A DNA stretch of 64,000 nt from Nonlabens sp965660805 (lineage in GTDB: Bacteria; Bacteroidota; Bacteroidia; Flavobacteriales; Flavobacteriaceae), in assembly GCF_965660805.1 (NCBI RefSeq), contig NZ_CBFIBE010000005.1, forward strand, positions 24,412 to 88,411, written 5' to 3'. Below are positions 8,014 to 17,113 of this stretch, piece after piece. The translations under genes were made by a program, and so were the position numbers. The notes beneath the pieces were generated by a model. It was not told the origin of the DNA, ran no database searches, and worked only from the letters and a program-made list of their open reading frames with translations. How positions within the stretch are numbered: position 1 is the first letter of the stretch; each line of letters begins with the position of its first letter.

Positions 8014-9344
8014 GTAGGAATTAAAAAAACAATGAAACTAAGAATGATACCATAAAAATTTACCCATAATAATAGGGAATATTTGCCAGTTGTATGGATG
8101 AATGGTTCTGGAAATATTTCAAAAATGAGTAAAAACCCAAATACCAAACCTGTGATTACAGAGAGAAAATAACTGATTTTAGGTGCGTTACTCTGCCATA
8201 ATAAAAACACAGGTGTAAGTCCTATGACCATGGTACCACTTATGGTGGTGGCACTTAAAATTTCTGCATCCAGGAAGACAGGAATGGTTCCTAAAACAGC
8301 TACTAAAACCATCGTCACTCTGCCAAAGCTAACGGTATTACCAAGTCCTAAATCTAGGGTGAGTAATTTTGAGAAACTGGAAAATGTGCTGTCTAGTGTG
8401 CTGGCCGCACTGGTAATCATGATGAAATTGATGATGAGCAATAAAACAACTCCTAGTTTTTTTGCCACCTCAACAGCAGCTTGTCCTTTTAATCCTGCTT
8501 GCTGTGCATACACACCTACTAGACTAAACAGCACAATACAAATGCCGCCTAAAAATGCTGCCCATAAAAAGCTTTTTCTAGTAATTCTGGGCGAACTGAT
8601 AAAACCACGATCTGTTAATACTGGATCATGAAAGGGATAACTAAAACTTTGCAGAAACGCAGCAAAAAACAGGTTTAGTCCTAACTCCATAGTCCATGAG
8701 CCACTGTTCATCATGGTAGTAACCTGAACTTCTGGCTCACTAAAAATGACACCCAAAATAATGATGAGTAATACCGAAAATAACACCATCTGGATGACAT
8801 CTGTAAAAATAGAACTGCTTAATCCACCTTTTAGGGTGTAGGCTAAAGTTAGTAAGGTAAAAACAACAATAGCCGCATAGTAAGCCGTGCTGCCCATGTC
8901 ACCAAAATAAGTTCCTATCACCATCGTGTTAGACCAGACTTCATTAAACAACCTGAAACTGATTAAAACAGAAAAAAGATTCACCGCAGTTTTACCAAAC
9001 TTGGTCATCAAAAAATCATGAATACTTTTAAATCCGCCTTTTACACGTAGTTGATAGATCACAATTCCTGCTACCGCAAAAGACAGGTAATAACCAGCAT
9101 AAGCAACGCCACCTACGAGCCCAAATTCTAATCCTAGATTAGCAGTATTTGTAATACTTTTTGCAAAAATCCATGAGATAATCAAACTACCAGTAAGCAT
9201 GAACATGCTAGGCGCTTTACCACGATGTTGTGCTTTAAAAAAAGTCGCTACGTCTTTAGCATGCGGTGCAAGTATGAAAAAAATCACACTGCTCGCTATG
9301 ATGAGTAACCACTGAAGGGTTGATGTATCTTTTAAGAAGTCCAA
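7998..9344 (-). CDS. Sodium:solute symporter (SSS family)
   Basis: This 448-residue inner-membrane carrier has about 12-13 hydrophobic segments spread over its whole length and no signal peptide. Family features include ISWIFAKSITNTANLG near residues 55-70, corresponding to the SSS TM1/2 region, and later LRVKGGFKSIHDFLMTKFG and TLKGGLSSSIFTDVIQM, the typical SSS loop and TM5 segments. The substrate cannot be read from the sequence. It lies between SusD and the metallophosphoesterase in the ArsS cluster, so it may carry the product taken up by the neighbouring SusCD across the inner membrane, or an arsenical; both are inference. A 454-bp repeat-rich gap separates it from susD. Confidence 0.85.
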   Translation of the reverse strand: MDFLKDTSTLQWLLIIASSVIFFILAPHAKDVATFFKAQHRGKAPSMFMLTGSLIISWIFAKSITNTANLGLEFGLVGGVAYAGYYLSFAVAGIVIYQLRVKGGFKSIHDFLMTKFGKTAVNLFSVLISFRLFNEVWSNTMVIGTYFGDMGSTAYYAAIVVFTLLTLAYTLKGGLSSSIFTDVIQMVLFSVLLIIILGVIFSEPEVQVTTMMNSGSWTMELGLNLFFAAFLQSFSYPFHDPVLTDRGFISSPRITRKSFLWAAFLGGICIVLFSLVGVYAQQAGLKGQAAVEVAKKLGVVLLLIINFIMITSAASTLDSTFSSFSKLLTLDLGLGNTVSFGRVTMVLVAVLGTIPVFLDAEILSATTISGTMVIGLTPVFLLWQSNAPKISYFLSVITGLVFGFLLIFEIFPEPFIHTTGKYSLLLWVNFYGIILSFIVFLIPTWFKK

Positions 9345-9798
9345 GTTTAAGTTTAAGTTTAAAAAAATGTCAATTCGAGCGCAGTCGAGAATGGTTTAAA
9401 GAAGTATTTTCAGTTTCGACATAATTTTTTAATAATTTGCTTCTAAAACCCCCTTTGCCTATCGGTATTTCCCTCAAGGGAAACTGTTCTAAAAGCATTT
9501 CAATTTCATTATTCCTTAATCAATATTCGTTATTCAAGTTTAAGTTTATCACTCAACACCGAAACCGCTTCTTTCCCCAACCTTAAAGGGTGGAAGCTAG
9601 CCTAATAATGTTTTTCTAGACGAAACCTACCCTTTAGGGCTAGGGAAAGGTTTCGACATAATTTTTTAACAATTTGCTTCTAAAACACCCTTTGCCTATC
9701 GGCATTTCCCTCAAGGGAAACTGTTCTAAAAGCATTTCAATTTCGACATTCATTATTCCTTAATCGATATTCGTTATTCAAGTTTAAGTTCCAATTCA
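9345..9798. repeat. Repeat-filled gap with a ~135-140-bp direct repeat
   Basis: No gene is visible in this 454-bp stretch. Two near-identical copies occur in the same direction, 9413-9547 and 9650-9790, each from GTTTCGAC through TATTCAAGTTTAAGTT. They differ at a few bases and by a 6-bp insertion in the second copy. Between them, GAAACCT (9622-9628) and AGGTTTC (9648-9654) bound a hairpin. The region starts with repeated GTTTAA units (9345-9362) and holds an imperfect inverted repeat, ATTCGAGCGCAGTCGAGAAT (about 9373-9392), of a kind common between flavobacterial genes. Confidence 0.85.
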
Positions 9799-11250
9799 TC
9801 ACTCATCCCACCACACCGGCACATTGATATCATTATCATTTGTTGCTGCAGCTGCGGTATTATAATTATCTGCGTTTAGTGCTGCTTCTTCTGCAGGATA
9901 AGGCATTCTTACTGGAATCAAATCATTATTTAAACTAGCTGATACGTTTTTAAGTGCTGGAAAACCAGTCCTGCGCCATTCGATCCATCCTTCATAACCA
10001 TTGATTATACTTGCGATCCATTTTTGGGTGATGATTTGTTCCACAGGATCGTTTCCATTTGCATTATAAGCTCCGATTGTCGTTAGATAATCAACTGGTA
10101 ATTGTGTGTTCCAGTATTCATAAGCCTGTGTTACTCCAGTTTCATATAATGTTTGTGCTGGAGCTGTGATCAAACCACGCTGTGCAGCTTCAGCAAGCAA
10201 AAAATTAGTTTCCCAAGCGGTCATATAATTTGCATCTAGCATTCCTGTATTTTCTCTAAAAATGGTTCCTGCCAGTGAAAAATCGGCCAATAACACCGAG
10301 GTAGATGATGCATCAATACCGTTTAATAAACCTTCATAGTCATCACCGTTTCCATTATTAGCTCTAGGTCTAAAAAGGACATTGATACGATCATCATCTA
10401 GATCTTCCAGAATTTCTTCCATAGTTTCACTCAATACAAAATTCCCAAAATCTCCAGCTCTCAATCGCGCCATACGGAAGTTATTAGGCTCACTATCTGT
10501 AAAATTAAACACGGCGTTTTGAGTATTATCTGATATGTAATTGCCATCATCAAAAAGCGCTTGCAATCTAGCACTCACATTCTCTTTATCAGAAATACGC
10601 ATCAAGGCTTTAATCTTCAAACTATTTGCAAACCGTACCCAAGCATCTAAATCACCATTAAAAAGGACATCACCATTTAATCCTATGGATCCAGAGTAGT
10701 TTTCAATCGCTGCAATTCCTGCATCTAAATTGTCTAAAATACCACCTGGTTGTAAGTAGATATCTTCTTGAAGATCATAAACTGGCTGTACAATTCCTTC
10801 TTGTCCACGGAATGCTTCACTATAAGGAACATCACCATAAATATCTGTAAGTCCGGCAGTCATGTAGGCTTTAAAAATTAATGCTGGTCCTTCATAAACA
10901 GCATCTGCTTCATTAGTTCTAGATTGATTGATAATGATTTCATTATCTCTTAAATTACGGTAAAAAATCGCCCATGGATTACCACCTAATTGCGGACTTT
11001 TCAATGCATGTCTATCAAAAAGATTGAAATCTAATGCCGTCATGTGCTGGCTTAACAATCCACCAGCGACAAAACCTTCATAAGACATTTCCTCTCCATA
11101 GTTATAAATTACCTGACGCAATAGTAAACTAGGTTGCACACTTACTGGCGCGTTGGTATTGGTATTGATTTCTTCAAAGTCTTTTGTGCAGGAATTTATG
11201 ATTAGACTAATAAAAGCTAACAATGCTATATGTTTATATGTATGTTTCAT
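9799..11250 (-). CDS. SusD/RagB-like surface lipoprotein of the ArsS cluster
   Basis: This 483-residue lipoprotein (Cys21 after LIINS) acts as the lid of a SusC-type TonB-dependent importer and binds the substrate outside the cell. The region DFEEINTNTNAPVSVQPSLL and the later WIASIINGYEGWIEWRRTG, near residues 410-430, are typical of the SusD-like_2 subfamily, which is shorter and often linked to peptides or unknown ligands rather than glycans. It directly follows its SusC partner (59-bp gap). Unlike the starch SusD at 31.6 kb it sits among arsenosugar-type genes, not glycosidases. The flanks carry AAGTTTAAGTTT tracts on both sides. Confidence 0.9.
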   Translation of the reverse strand: MKHTYKHIALLAFISLIINSCTKDFEEINTNTNAPVSVQPSLLLRQVIYNYGEEMSYEGFVAGGLLSQHMTALDFNLFDRHALKSPQLGGNPWAIFYRNLRDNEIIINQSRTNEADAVYEGPALIFKAYMTAGLTDIYGDVPYSEAFRGQEGIVQPVYDLQEDIYLQPGGILDNLDAGIAAIENYSGSIGLNGDVLFNGDLDAWVRFANSLKIKALMRISDKENVSARLQALFDDGNYISDNTQNAVFNFTDSEPNNFRMARLRAGDFGNFVLSETMEEILEDLDDDRINVLFRPRANNGNGDDYEGLLNGIDASSTSVLLADFSLAGTIFRENTGMLDANYMTAWETNFLLAEAAQRGLITAPAQTLYETGVTQAYEYWNTQLPVDYLTTIGAYNANGNDPVEQIITQKWIASIINGYEGWIEWRRTGFPALKNVSASLNNDLIPVRMPYPAEEAALNADNYNTAAAATNDNDINVPVWWDE

Positions 11251-11269
11251 TTTCTTAATTCTGATTGAA

Positions 11270-11305
11270 AAGTTTAAGTTTAAGCTTAAACTTAAGTTTA
11301 AACTT
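11270..11305. repeat. AAGTTTAAG palindrome between susC and susD
   Basis: AAGTTTAAGTTTAAGC followed by its inverted counterpart forms a 22-bp perfect palindrome around AAGCTT, within longer imperfect arms. Related GTTTAA tracts border the other side of susD (9345 onward, 9536-9547, 9780-9790). Confidence 0.8.
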
Positions 11306-11309
11306 TGTT

Positions 11310-14300
11310 TTAGAATGTAACTCCAGCTTTAACACCTATACTTCTTGTGGAAGCGTAGGACATATCTTCTACTCCACGCACAAAACCTTGTCCTTGTACC
11401 GCTAGTTGTTCTGGATCAAAATGTGGTATTTCTGAAATTGCAAATAGATTTCTACCTATCAATGCAACACGCAGTTGAGCACCATCATTAAATACTCCTA
11501 AAGCTCCTTTGTTTAACTCAAAAGAATATCCTACAGAGAACTGACGCATCTTTAAAAAACTTGCGTTGTACACATTATTCTCTTCATGATTACGATCGTA
11601 AAATTGACGGTAATAACTCTCAGCACTTACTGCTGTTGTATTAGGAACATACACCGGATTTGATGCTGTTCCCGTATTCACAACACCATCTGCAATTATT
11701 CCTGCTTCTGGTCTGTTTCCCGTTTCTTCTAGTTGTCCACCTACACCAGCTAGTGCTTGTGTTCTAGAAACAATAATTCCACCATGACGCCAGTCTAGTA
11801 AAAATGACGCATCCCAATTTTTATAACTAAAGCTATTATTGAATCCCATGGTAAAATCTGCGTTATAGTTTCCTAGTTTTTGCAACTCAGGATCTGCAAT
11901 AAAACGGCCATCATCTGTAATCACAAAATCACCATCCTCATTACGTAAGTATCCAGTTCCATAAAGATCACCTATGCGTCCGCCTTCCTCTACTTGATGC
12001 CATACCGTTTGATCCTGACTGTCATAAACACGAGAATATGCCAGTGTTAAACGACCATCATCTTGAGGTAAATCTTCTACAATGGCTCTATTTGTAGCAA
12101 AGTTTACGGTAGAATTCCACTGGAAATTTTCTGTTTGTACTGGAATGGTATTTAATACAATTTCAACACCTGTATTTCTTACGGCTCCTGCATTTACTAC
12201 TTGCTGGCTAAAACCTGATGAAACCGCAATAGGTAAGGATAAAATCTGATCACTAGTTACAGCATTGTAATACGTAAAGTCAATATTTAATCGCTGTTTC
12301 AACAATCGCAAGTCAAATCCTAATTCTATACTAGAGGTGGTTTCTGGTCTTAGGTTTTGGTTAGGAATAAAATCCTGATTTGTAAAGGTAGGCTGTGAAT
12401 TAACTGGTGTTTGTGAGATAAAAGTTCCTTGTGTTTGGAACGGATCCGTATCATTTCCTACTTGTGCATAACTGGCTCTAACTTTTACAAAATCCACAAC
12501 CTTCGGTAAGTCTACCACATTACTCAATATAAAACTAGAGGAAACAGATGGATAGAAAAACGAAGTATTATCTGCTGTAAATGGCGTTGCCAGCGCACTG
12601 GACCAGTCGTTACGAGCGGTTACGTCTAGGTAAAGGAAGTTTTTGTAGTTCGCTTTCGCGAAAGCGTACAAACTATTGATTCTCTTCCTAGAAGTGAACC
12701 CAAAACTTTCAATAGGACTCGCTGCATTATTTAAGGAGAAAATACCTGGTTGCGCCAGACTAGTGGTTTGCACCTGAGTCGTAGAAGCCGTTTGATCCAG
12801 TCGGTTACCTCCAAAACTAGCGTCAAAACCGATGTCGCCTAGTTGTTTTTTATAATTCAGTAAGAAATCAGTATTGATCTCTCTGTAGGTCACATCATGT
12901 TCTGCATAAGCACCATTGCGGAATCTATTAGTAGAAAACGCTCGTAAAAAGCGACGTTTTTCATTGCTGTAATCCATACCAGTTCTAATCGTTGCGGTTA
13001 ATTCTGGCGTTAACTGCTGGTTGATGGACACATTCCCAAAAAGTCGATCGCGATTAAAACTATTGCGGTTTTCATTCAGGATAAAGTACGGATTGTCAAA
13101 AAACGTATAGTTAAACGAATACTGTTGCACATCTTCTAATCCTGGTTGCCAGTAATTTCTCAAATTATCAATATTCAATGATCGCGGTCCCCATGCGACT
13201 AAGGAGTAATTGACATTTTCACTTCCATAACCATTTGACGGTCTGTTATCAGAGGTCCCATTGACATAATTAATACTAGAACGTATAGTGGTTTTTTCGC
13301 TAGGCGTGAAATTAAGTTTTGCAGCAACGCTTTGACGATCTAGATTCATTCCTGGAATAATACTTTCACTGCGTAAATCTGTAAAGCTTAAACGGTAATT
13401 TCCTTTATCAAAACCATTAAAAACGGCAATGTTATTAATAAACGTGTGACCAGTTTCATAAAAGTTTTTAAGGTTATCCGGATGACTATTGAAAGGCGTT
13501 GCAGTAATAGGCAATCCATTATATAACGCCGTATCACCACCGCGCACTACGGTTCCATCTGGTAAGGTTACCGGACTATCAAATTGCGGAATATTATTCC
13601 CTACATCTAATCGCGGTCCCCATGAATAGGTGATGTTATCACTTATTCCGCCACCTAAACCGTCTACAAATTCAAAAAGTCCACCTTGACCTTGACCGTA
13701 CTCGTTTTGGAATTGTGGTAATTGAAAAGCGGTATCAACAAAAAAGCTCGTGTTATAAGAAATACCTAATCCTTGCTGTTTACCACCATTTCTAGTTTCT
13801 ATAATAATCGCACCATTTGCTGCTCTAGTTCCATAAAGTGCTGCCGCGGCAGGACCTTTTAAAACAGATACACTTTCTATGTCGTCCTGGTTCATTTCTC
13901 CAGCTCCATTACCAAAATCCACTTCTTGAAAACCAGCAGCGGCTTCATTTGTAAAATTAAAAATAGTATTGTTATTCACTGGTGTTCCATCTACAATAAA
14001 TAGCGGATTGTTATTTGAAAAACTAGCCTCACCACGTATGGTAATTAAAGAAGATGAGCCTACACCAGTAGCGCCAGGAGTTATGGAAACACCAGCCACC
14101 TTACCGGCTAGATTATCTAGTAAATTGACGGCTTTTACCTCTTCGATTTCTTTAGAATCTAATGTTTGAACCGCATAACCTAGCTCGCGTTCTTTACGTT
14201 TTACTCCTAAAGCTGTGACTACGATCTGATCCAGTGAATCGCCTTCTTGTAGAATAATATTTAATACTTGAGAAGTGGCAACTTCCACAGATTGTGATTG

Positions 14301-14519
14301 ATACCCTATAAAACTAAAAACTAGTGTAGCATTTTCTTGAACCGTTATGGTATAAGTTCCGTCTACGGTTGTTGAAGTTCCATTACTCGTGGTGGTTTCT
14401 GATATATTAACAAAGGGGACTGGCTCACCTGAAGTGTCGCTTACGGTGCCCGTAATGGTAATTTGTGCTGTAGTTATGCATCCACATAACCATAGCATGA
14501 ATAGTATAATTCGTTGCAT
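11310..14519 (-). CDS. SusC/RagA TonB-linked outer-membrane transporter of the ArsS cluster
   Basis: This 1069-residue TonB-dependent receptor is energised through the plug and works with the SusD encoded next. It begins with a signal peptide (to about TTAQ, residue 19), then a carboxypeptidase-regulatory-like domain (about 20-100; ITGTVSDTSGEPVPFVNI), the plug (about 115-225; VNLLDNLAGKVAGVSI, GTRAANGAIIIETRNG) and a 22-strand barrel ending in GVKAGVTF. The substrate is unknown. It lies 47 bp downstream of the DUF2064 glycosyltransferase gene in the same direction, so transport and ArsS-type biosynthesis appear to be transcribed together. The palindrome at 12651 is read as YAFAKAN in the barrel. 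Confidence 0.93.
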   Translation of the reverse strand: MQRIILFMLWLCGCITTAQITITGTVSDTSGEPVPFVNISETTTSNGTSTTVDGTYTITVQENATLVFSFIGYQSQSVEVATSQVLNIILQEGDSLDQIVVTALGVKRKERELGYAVQTLDSKEIEEVKAVNLLDNLAGKVAGVSITPGATGVGSSSLITIRGEASFSNNNPLFIVDGTPVNNNTIFNFTNEAAAGFQEVDFGNGAGEMNQDDIESVSVLKGPAAAALYGTRAANGAIIIETRNGGKQQGLGISYNTSFFVDTAFQLPQFQNEYGQGQGGLFEFVDGLGGGISDNITYSWGPRLDVGNNIPQFDSPVTLPDGTVVRGGDTALYNGLPITATPFNSHPDNLKNFYETGHTFINNIAVFNGFDKGNYRLSFTDLRSESIIPGMNLDRQSVAAKLNFTPSEKTTIRSSINYVNGTSDNRPSNGYGSENVNYSLVAWGPRSLNIDNLRNYWQPGLEDVQQYSFNYTFFDNPYFILNENRNSFNRDRLFGNVSINQQLTPELTATIRTGMDYSNEKRRFLRAFSTNRFRNGAYAEHDVTYREINTDFLLNYKKQLGDIGFDASFGGNRLDQTASTTQVQTTSLAQPGIFSLNNAASPIESFGFTSRKRINSLYAFAKANYKNFLYLDVTARNDWSSALATPFTADNTSFFYPSVSSSFILSNVVDLPKVVDFVKVRASYAQVGNDTDPFQTQGTFISQTPVNSQPTFTNQDFIPNQNLRPETTSSIELGFDLRLLKQRLNIDFTYYNAVTSDQILSLPIAVSSGFSQQVVNAGAVRNTGVEIVLNTIPVQTENFQWNSTVNFATNRAIVEDLPQDDGRLTLAYSRVYDSQDQTVWHQVEEGGRIGDLYGTGYLRNEDGDFVITDDGRFIADPELQKLGNYNADFTMGFNNSFSYKNWDASFLLDWRHGGIIVSRTQALAGVGGQLEETGNRPEAGIIADGVVNTGTASNPVYVPNTTAVSAESYYRQFYDRNHEENNVYNASFLKMRQFSVGYSFELNKGALGVFNDGAQLRVALIGRNLFAISEIPHFDPEQLAVQGQGFVRGVEDMSYASTRSIGVKAGVTF
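12651..12666. repeat. 16-bp palindrome (copy 4), in susC
   Basis: This is an exact copy, read as AFAKA in LYAFAKANYKNF of the barrel domain. Confidence 0.95.
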
Positions 14520-14566
14520 GAAAAATTTAAAAAATGAAATAGTAAGCCTGAGTAGGCTGTAAAAAT

Positions 14567-15253
14567 TTAGGCCGCTTGAAGAACTGGCGAACCTTTATTT
14601 TGTGGTTTATCGACTACCACTTTTAGATGGTAATCATTTTTATGGGTGTGGTTGTTTCGCTTTCGCGAAAGCGTATTTAACAATAAAGCTATGATAAAAC
14701 GACGTGCGTCTTTCCCGGCTAGAAATTGATACAAATCTGCGTTGGAATCAATATCCTGTAGCGTTTTAAGAACTATCAAATTTCCATCATAATCATCCAT
14801 ATAATGATGAAAGGAAGCTGCTAGATTTGCAGTTTGCCAGGATAAATTCTCAAATTTTTGGGCATTAAAATGCGCTCGATTCATTCCTATGAGGTATAAA
14901 CCACCATCACAGGATTTTCCGTTTACAGCGTGACCATTTTGAAGATGTACAGCTGCTTGCTGTATGAGATGTACCGTTAATAAAGGTGTGTCGTTCCCTA
15001 GACAAATCACAGATTTATATCCCATTGCAAAAACATCCTGAATGGAATTTGTGAATCGACTTGCAAAGTTATCACCTCGTTGTTCTTTCTGAGTAAAATG
15101 ATAGTAATCTAATCCTGAATACCTAATGGTATCTAGAACTATTTTGTTCAAAATCTCGATCACACCAGTACTTGCCAGCGACTTGTGTGCAGTATCAACT
15201 GCTGCCGTCTGGGCAAATAAAAGTATGGCGGTTTTGGAATTTTGATTCATCAT
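14567..15253 (-). CDS. DUF2064 glycosyltransferase, arsenosugar type (TIGR04282-like)
   Basis: This is a 228-residue GT-A-like protein. The LGNDTPLLTVHLI block (about 85-97) matches the DUF2064 G-[SN]-D-x-P metal/nucleotide-binding motif, and SCDGGLYLIGM (about 114-124) the second signature. This family regularly neighbours ArsS and is thought to add the sugar in arsenosugar biosynthesis. The gene starts right after the arsS stop codon (TAATATG), so the two are translationally coupled. The C-terminal tail after residue 185 is basic and low-complexity and includes LSRKR from a copy of the palindrome, so the repeat may have altered this tail. Confidence 0.8.
   Translation of the reverse strand: MMNQNSKTAILLFAQTAAVDTAHKSLASTGVIEILNKIVLDTIRYSGLDYYHFTQKEQRGDNFASRFTNSIQDVFAMGYKSVICLGNDTPLLTVHLIQQAAVHLQNGHAVNGKSCDGGLYLIGMNRAHFNAQKFENLSWQTANLAASFHHYMDDYDGNLIVLKTLQDIDSNADLYQFLAGKDARRFIIALLLNTLSRKRNNHTHKNDYHLKVVVDKPQNKGSPVLQAA
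14658..14673. repeat. 16-bp palindrome (copy 5), near the 3' end of the DUF2064 gene
   Basis: This is an exact copy, read in a different frame from most others, giving LSRKR. Confidence 0.95.
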
Positions 15254-15254
15254 A

Positions 15255-16319
15255 TTATGCTACCACACCTTGACAACTACTTCCTGCACCAGCGGTACAT
15301 CCATAGCAATGTTGTGATATTTGAATGTTACGATCGTTAATTAAGTCTTCATTGTAATCCTTAATATGCTGAATTTTATGATCTATTTTTAAATCAAGCA
15401 TTTGGTTGAAATCACAATCATACAACCAGCCATCCCATGAAATAGAAATGGTATTGGTACACATCACATTTTCTACAGCAGCAGGATTGTAAGCTTCTAC
15501 TAATGCATACATGTAATCTTCATAGTTTTCACTAGCAACTAGGTAATCTAAGAATCTAGCAATAGGCAGATTAGTAATCGCAAATAAGCTATGAAACTGG
15601 ATATTAAAATCTTCTAACAATGCCGCTTTCATTTCTTTTTCCATACTGGCCTGATCACCTGGTAAGTAAGCACCACTAGGATTGTAAACTAAATCTAATT
15701 TTAGATCACTTCCAGGCATTCCATAACCACGATCATTCAATTCTTGAAGTGCCTTTATAGATTTGTCAAAAACACCATCACCACGTTGTTTATCTGTCTT
15801 ACCACGTGTCCAGTGAGGCATGGAGCTTACTACATGAATATTGTGTTTCTTAAAGAAATCTGGTAAATCGTGATATTTAGGATTGGCTCTTATTATCGTT
15901 AAGTTAGATCTAACGATGAAGTCTTTAATTCCAGCAGCGCTTGCCTGTTCTACAAACCATCTAAAATCTGGATTCATTTCTGGCGCGCCACCTGTTAAAT
16001 CTAAAGTATGAGCACCAGTGGTTTTGATCACCTCAATGATCTGACTCATGGTGTCGCGAGTCATAATTTCCTTACGATCTGGTCCTGCATCCACATGACA
16101 GTGAGCGCATACCTGATTACACATATAACCTACATTCACCTGAATGATCTCTAATTTCTTAGGCCTCAACGGGAATTGATCTGTTTCTTTAATTTTTTTT
16201 GCAAATGATGGTAACTCACCATTAGAAAATGGTTCACCGTTCAGGATCTCCATTTGCTTATTGATATTTGCTAATTCACTTGCTCTCTTTTTGAGAGATG
16301 TTTTTGTGTTTACAGCCAT
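15255..16319 (-). CDS. arsS: Radical SAM protein ArsS (arsenosugar biosynthesis)
   Basis: This 354-residue radical SAM enzyme is thought to transfer the adenosyl moiety of SAM to methylated arsenic, giving the ribose of arsenosugars. The [4Fe-4S]/SAM motif is CNQVCAHC (C-x3-C-x2-C, about residues 67-74). LDLTGGAPEMNPDF gives the GGE-like SAM contact with alanine in place of glutamate. The C-terminal DUF3641 part carries MCTNTISISWDGWLYDCDFN and ends in HCYGCTAGAGSSCQG, the Cys/Sec-rich tail diagnostic for this family; here these positions are cysteine, with no in-frame TGA needing recoding. It heads the run arsS, glycosyltransferase, susC, susD. The gap before it is 364 bp. No ArsM methyltransferase is in the window. 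Confidence 0.88.
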   Translation of the reverse strand: MAVNTKTSLKKRASELANINKQMEILNGEPFSNGELPSFAKKIKETDQFPLRPKKLEIIQVNVGYMCNQVCAHCHVDAGPDRKEIMTRDTMSQIIEVIKTTGAHTLDLTGGAPEMNPDFRWFVEQASAAGIKDFIVRSNLTIIRANPKYHDLPDFFKKHNIHVVSSMPHWTRGKTDKQRGDGVFDKSIKALQELNDRGYGMPGSDLKLDLVYNPSGAYLPGDQASMEKEMKAALLEDFNIQFHSLFAITNLPIARFLDYLVASENYEDYMYALVEAYNPAAVENVMCTNTISISWDGWLYDCDFNQMLDLKIDHKIQHIKDYNEDLINDRNIQISQHCYGCTAGAGSSCQGVVA

Positions 16320-16551
16320 ATGGAATGGTGTGCTTTTATTGTTGTATTTACTAAGTCGGAAACTTATCTAGGATTATGCATAAATAGTCAGAATATCTCA
16401 TAAATATGTTACTAATCTTATAAGGATTCCATAATAAGGAAAAACTACCATAATAAAGGTCATATCTACTTGATCAAATTAGGATTGTCTGTGAGTTTGA
16501 TATTTCCAAGAAAAGAATGCAGTCATTCTAACATTACGTTCATGCAAACTT

Positions 16552-16593
16552 CATATCCATAGGTGCGGACTTAAGTCCGCACCTATGGATATG
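16552..16593. repeat. 42-bp perfect palindrome (CATATCCATAGGT...ACCTATGGATATG)
   Basis: This inverted repeat, centred on GTGCGGACTTAAGTCCGCAC, is the best copy of the second palindrome family. It lies downstream of the AhpD-like gene (16684-17019, minus strand) and upstream of arsS. In the rest of this 364-bp gap (16320-16683) I see no gene and no convincing promoter box. Confidence 0.93.
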
Positions 16594-16683
16594 CAACAGC
16601 TAGTTAGAGATCCCAGATAATTTGCTCTAGCAAATTTCTAGGATAGCAACTTCTACGGTTTTTCGAAGAAAAGCCTTGAATTG

Positions 16684-17019
16684 CTACATCTCTAACTTAT
16701 TGACTTTATTCATCATTTGGACTCCATGCACAAGTGTCGCACCACCTTGAATAGCTCCAGCTACATGAACAGCTTCCATCATTTCTTCTTTAGTGATTCC
16801 TCTTTTTAAAGCATCACCAGTATAAGCATCTATACAATAAGGACAGTGCACAGCATGAGAAACGGCTAAAGCAATTAATGATTTCTCACGTGCTGTTAAC
16901 GCTCCTTCTTCAAATACTTTCCCGTAATAATCAAAAAACTTTGTTCCTAGTTCTTCACTCCATTCTGTAATTTTTCCAAACTTCCTTAAATCCTTTGGGT
17001 CATAATATGTCTTATCCAT
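16684..17019 (-). CDS. AhpD/carboxymuconolactone-decarboxylase-like protein with CPYC, arsenosugar-associated
   Basis: This is a 111-residue small helical protein of the AhpD-like fold. The redox motif is CPYCIDAYT (about residues 59-67), preceded by LIALAVSHAVH, as in AhpD where CxxC plus a nearby His act in peroxide or thiol chemistry. I recall an 'arsenosugar biosynthesis-associated peroxidase-like' family that has Cys or Sec at the first position; here it is Cys. It is in the same direction as arsS but 364 bp upstream, with a large palindrome between. A terminator (17062-17093) isolates it from the starch locus upstream, so it probably has its own promoter in the 17020-17060 AT-rich stretch. 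Confidence 0.82.
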   Translation of the reverse strand: MDKTYYDPKDLRKFGKITEWSEELGTKFFDYYGKVFEEGALTAREKSLIALAVSHAVHCPYCIDAYTGDALKRGITKEEMMEAVHVAGAIQGGATLVHGVQMMNKVNKLEM

Positions 17020-17061
17020 TTCTATATTTTTATGCTAAAATAAATTAATTTTTACTGCATT

Positions 17062-17093
17062 AAAAAACCGCTTCACCTTAGTAAAGCGGTTTT
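17062..17093 (-). terminator. Terminator ending the minus-strand starch operon
   Basis: AACCGCTT (17066-17073) pairs with AAGCGGTT (17084-17091). On the minus strand the stem is followed by a run of T, directly after the GH13 gene ending at 17114. Confidence 0.82.
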
Positions 17094-17113
17094 AAAATGG
17101 TTTGATAAAAACT

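Noticed and set aside
16320..16683. A promoter of the TAnnTTTG type for arsS.
   Set aside because: No full match on the minus strand was found; CAAATTAG near 16476 only partly fits, so no promoter is claimed.
15255..17019. Selenocysteine in ArsS or the AhpD-like protein, as known in some members.
   Set aside because: All the relevant positions are encoded by cysteine codons, and no in-frame TGA interrupts either gene.
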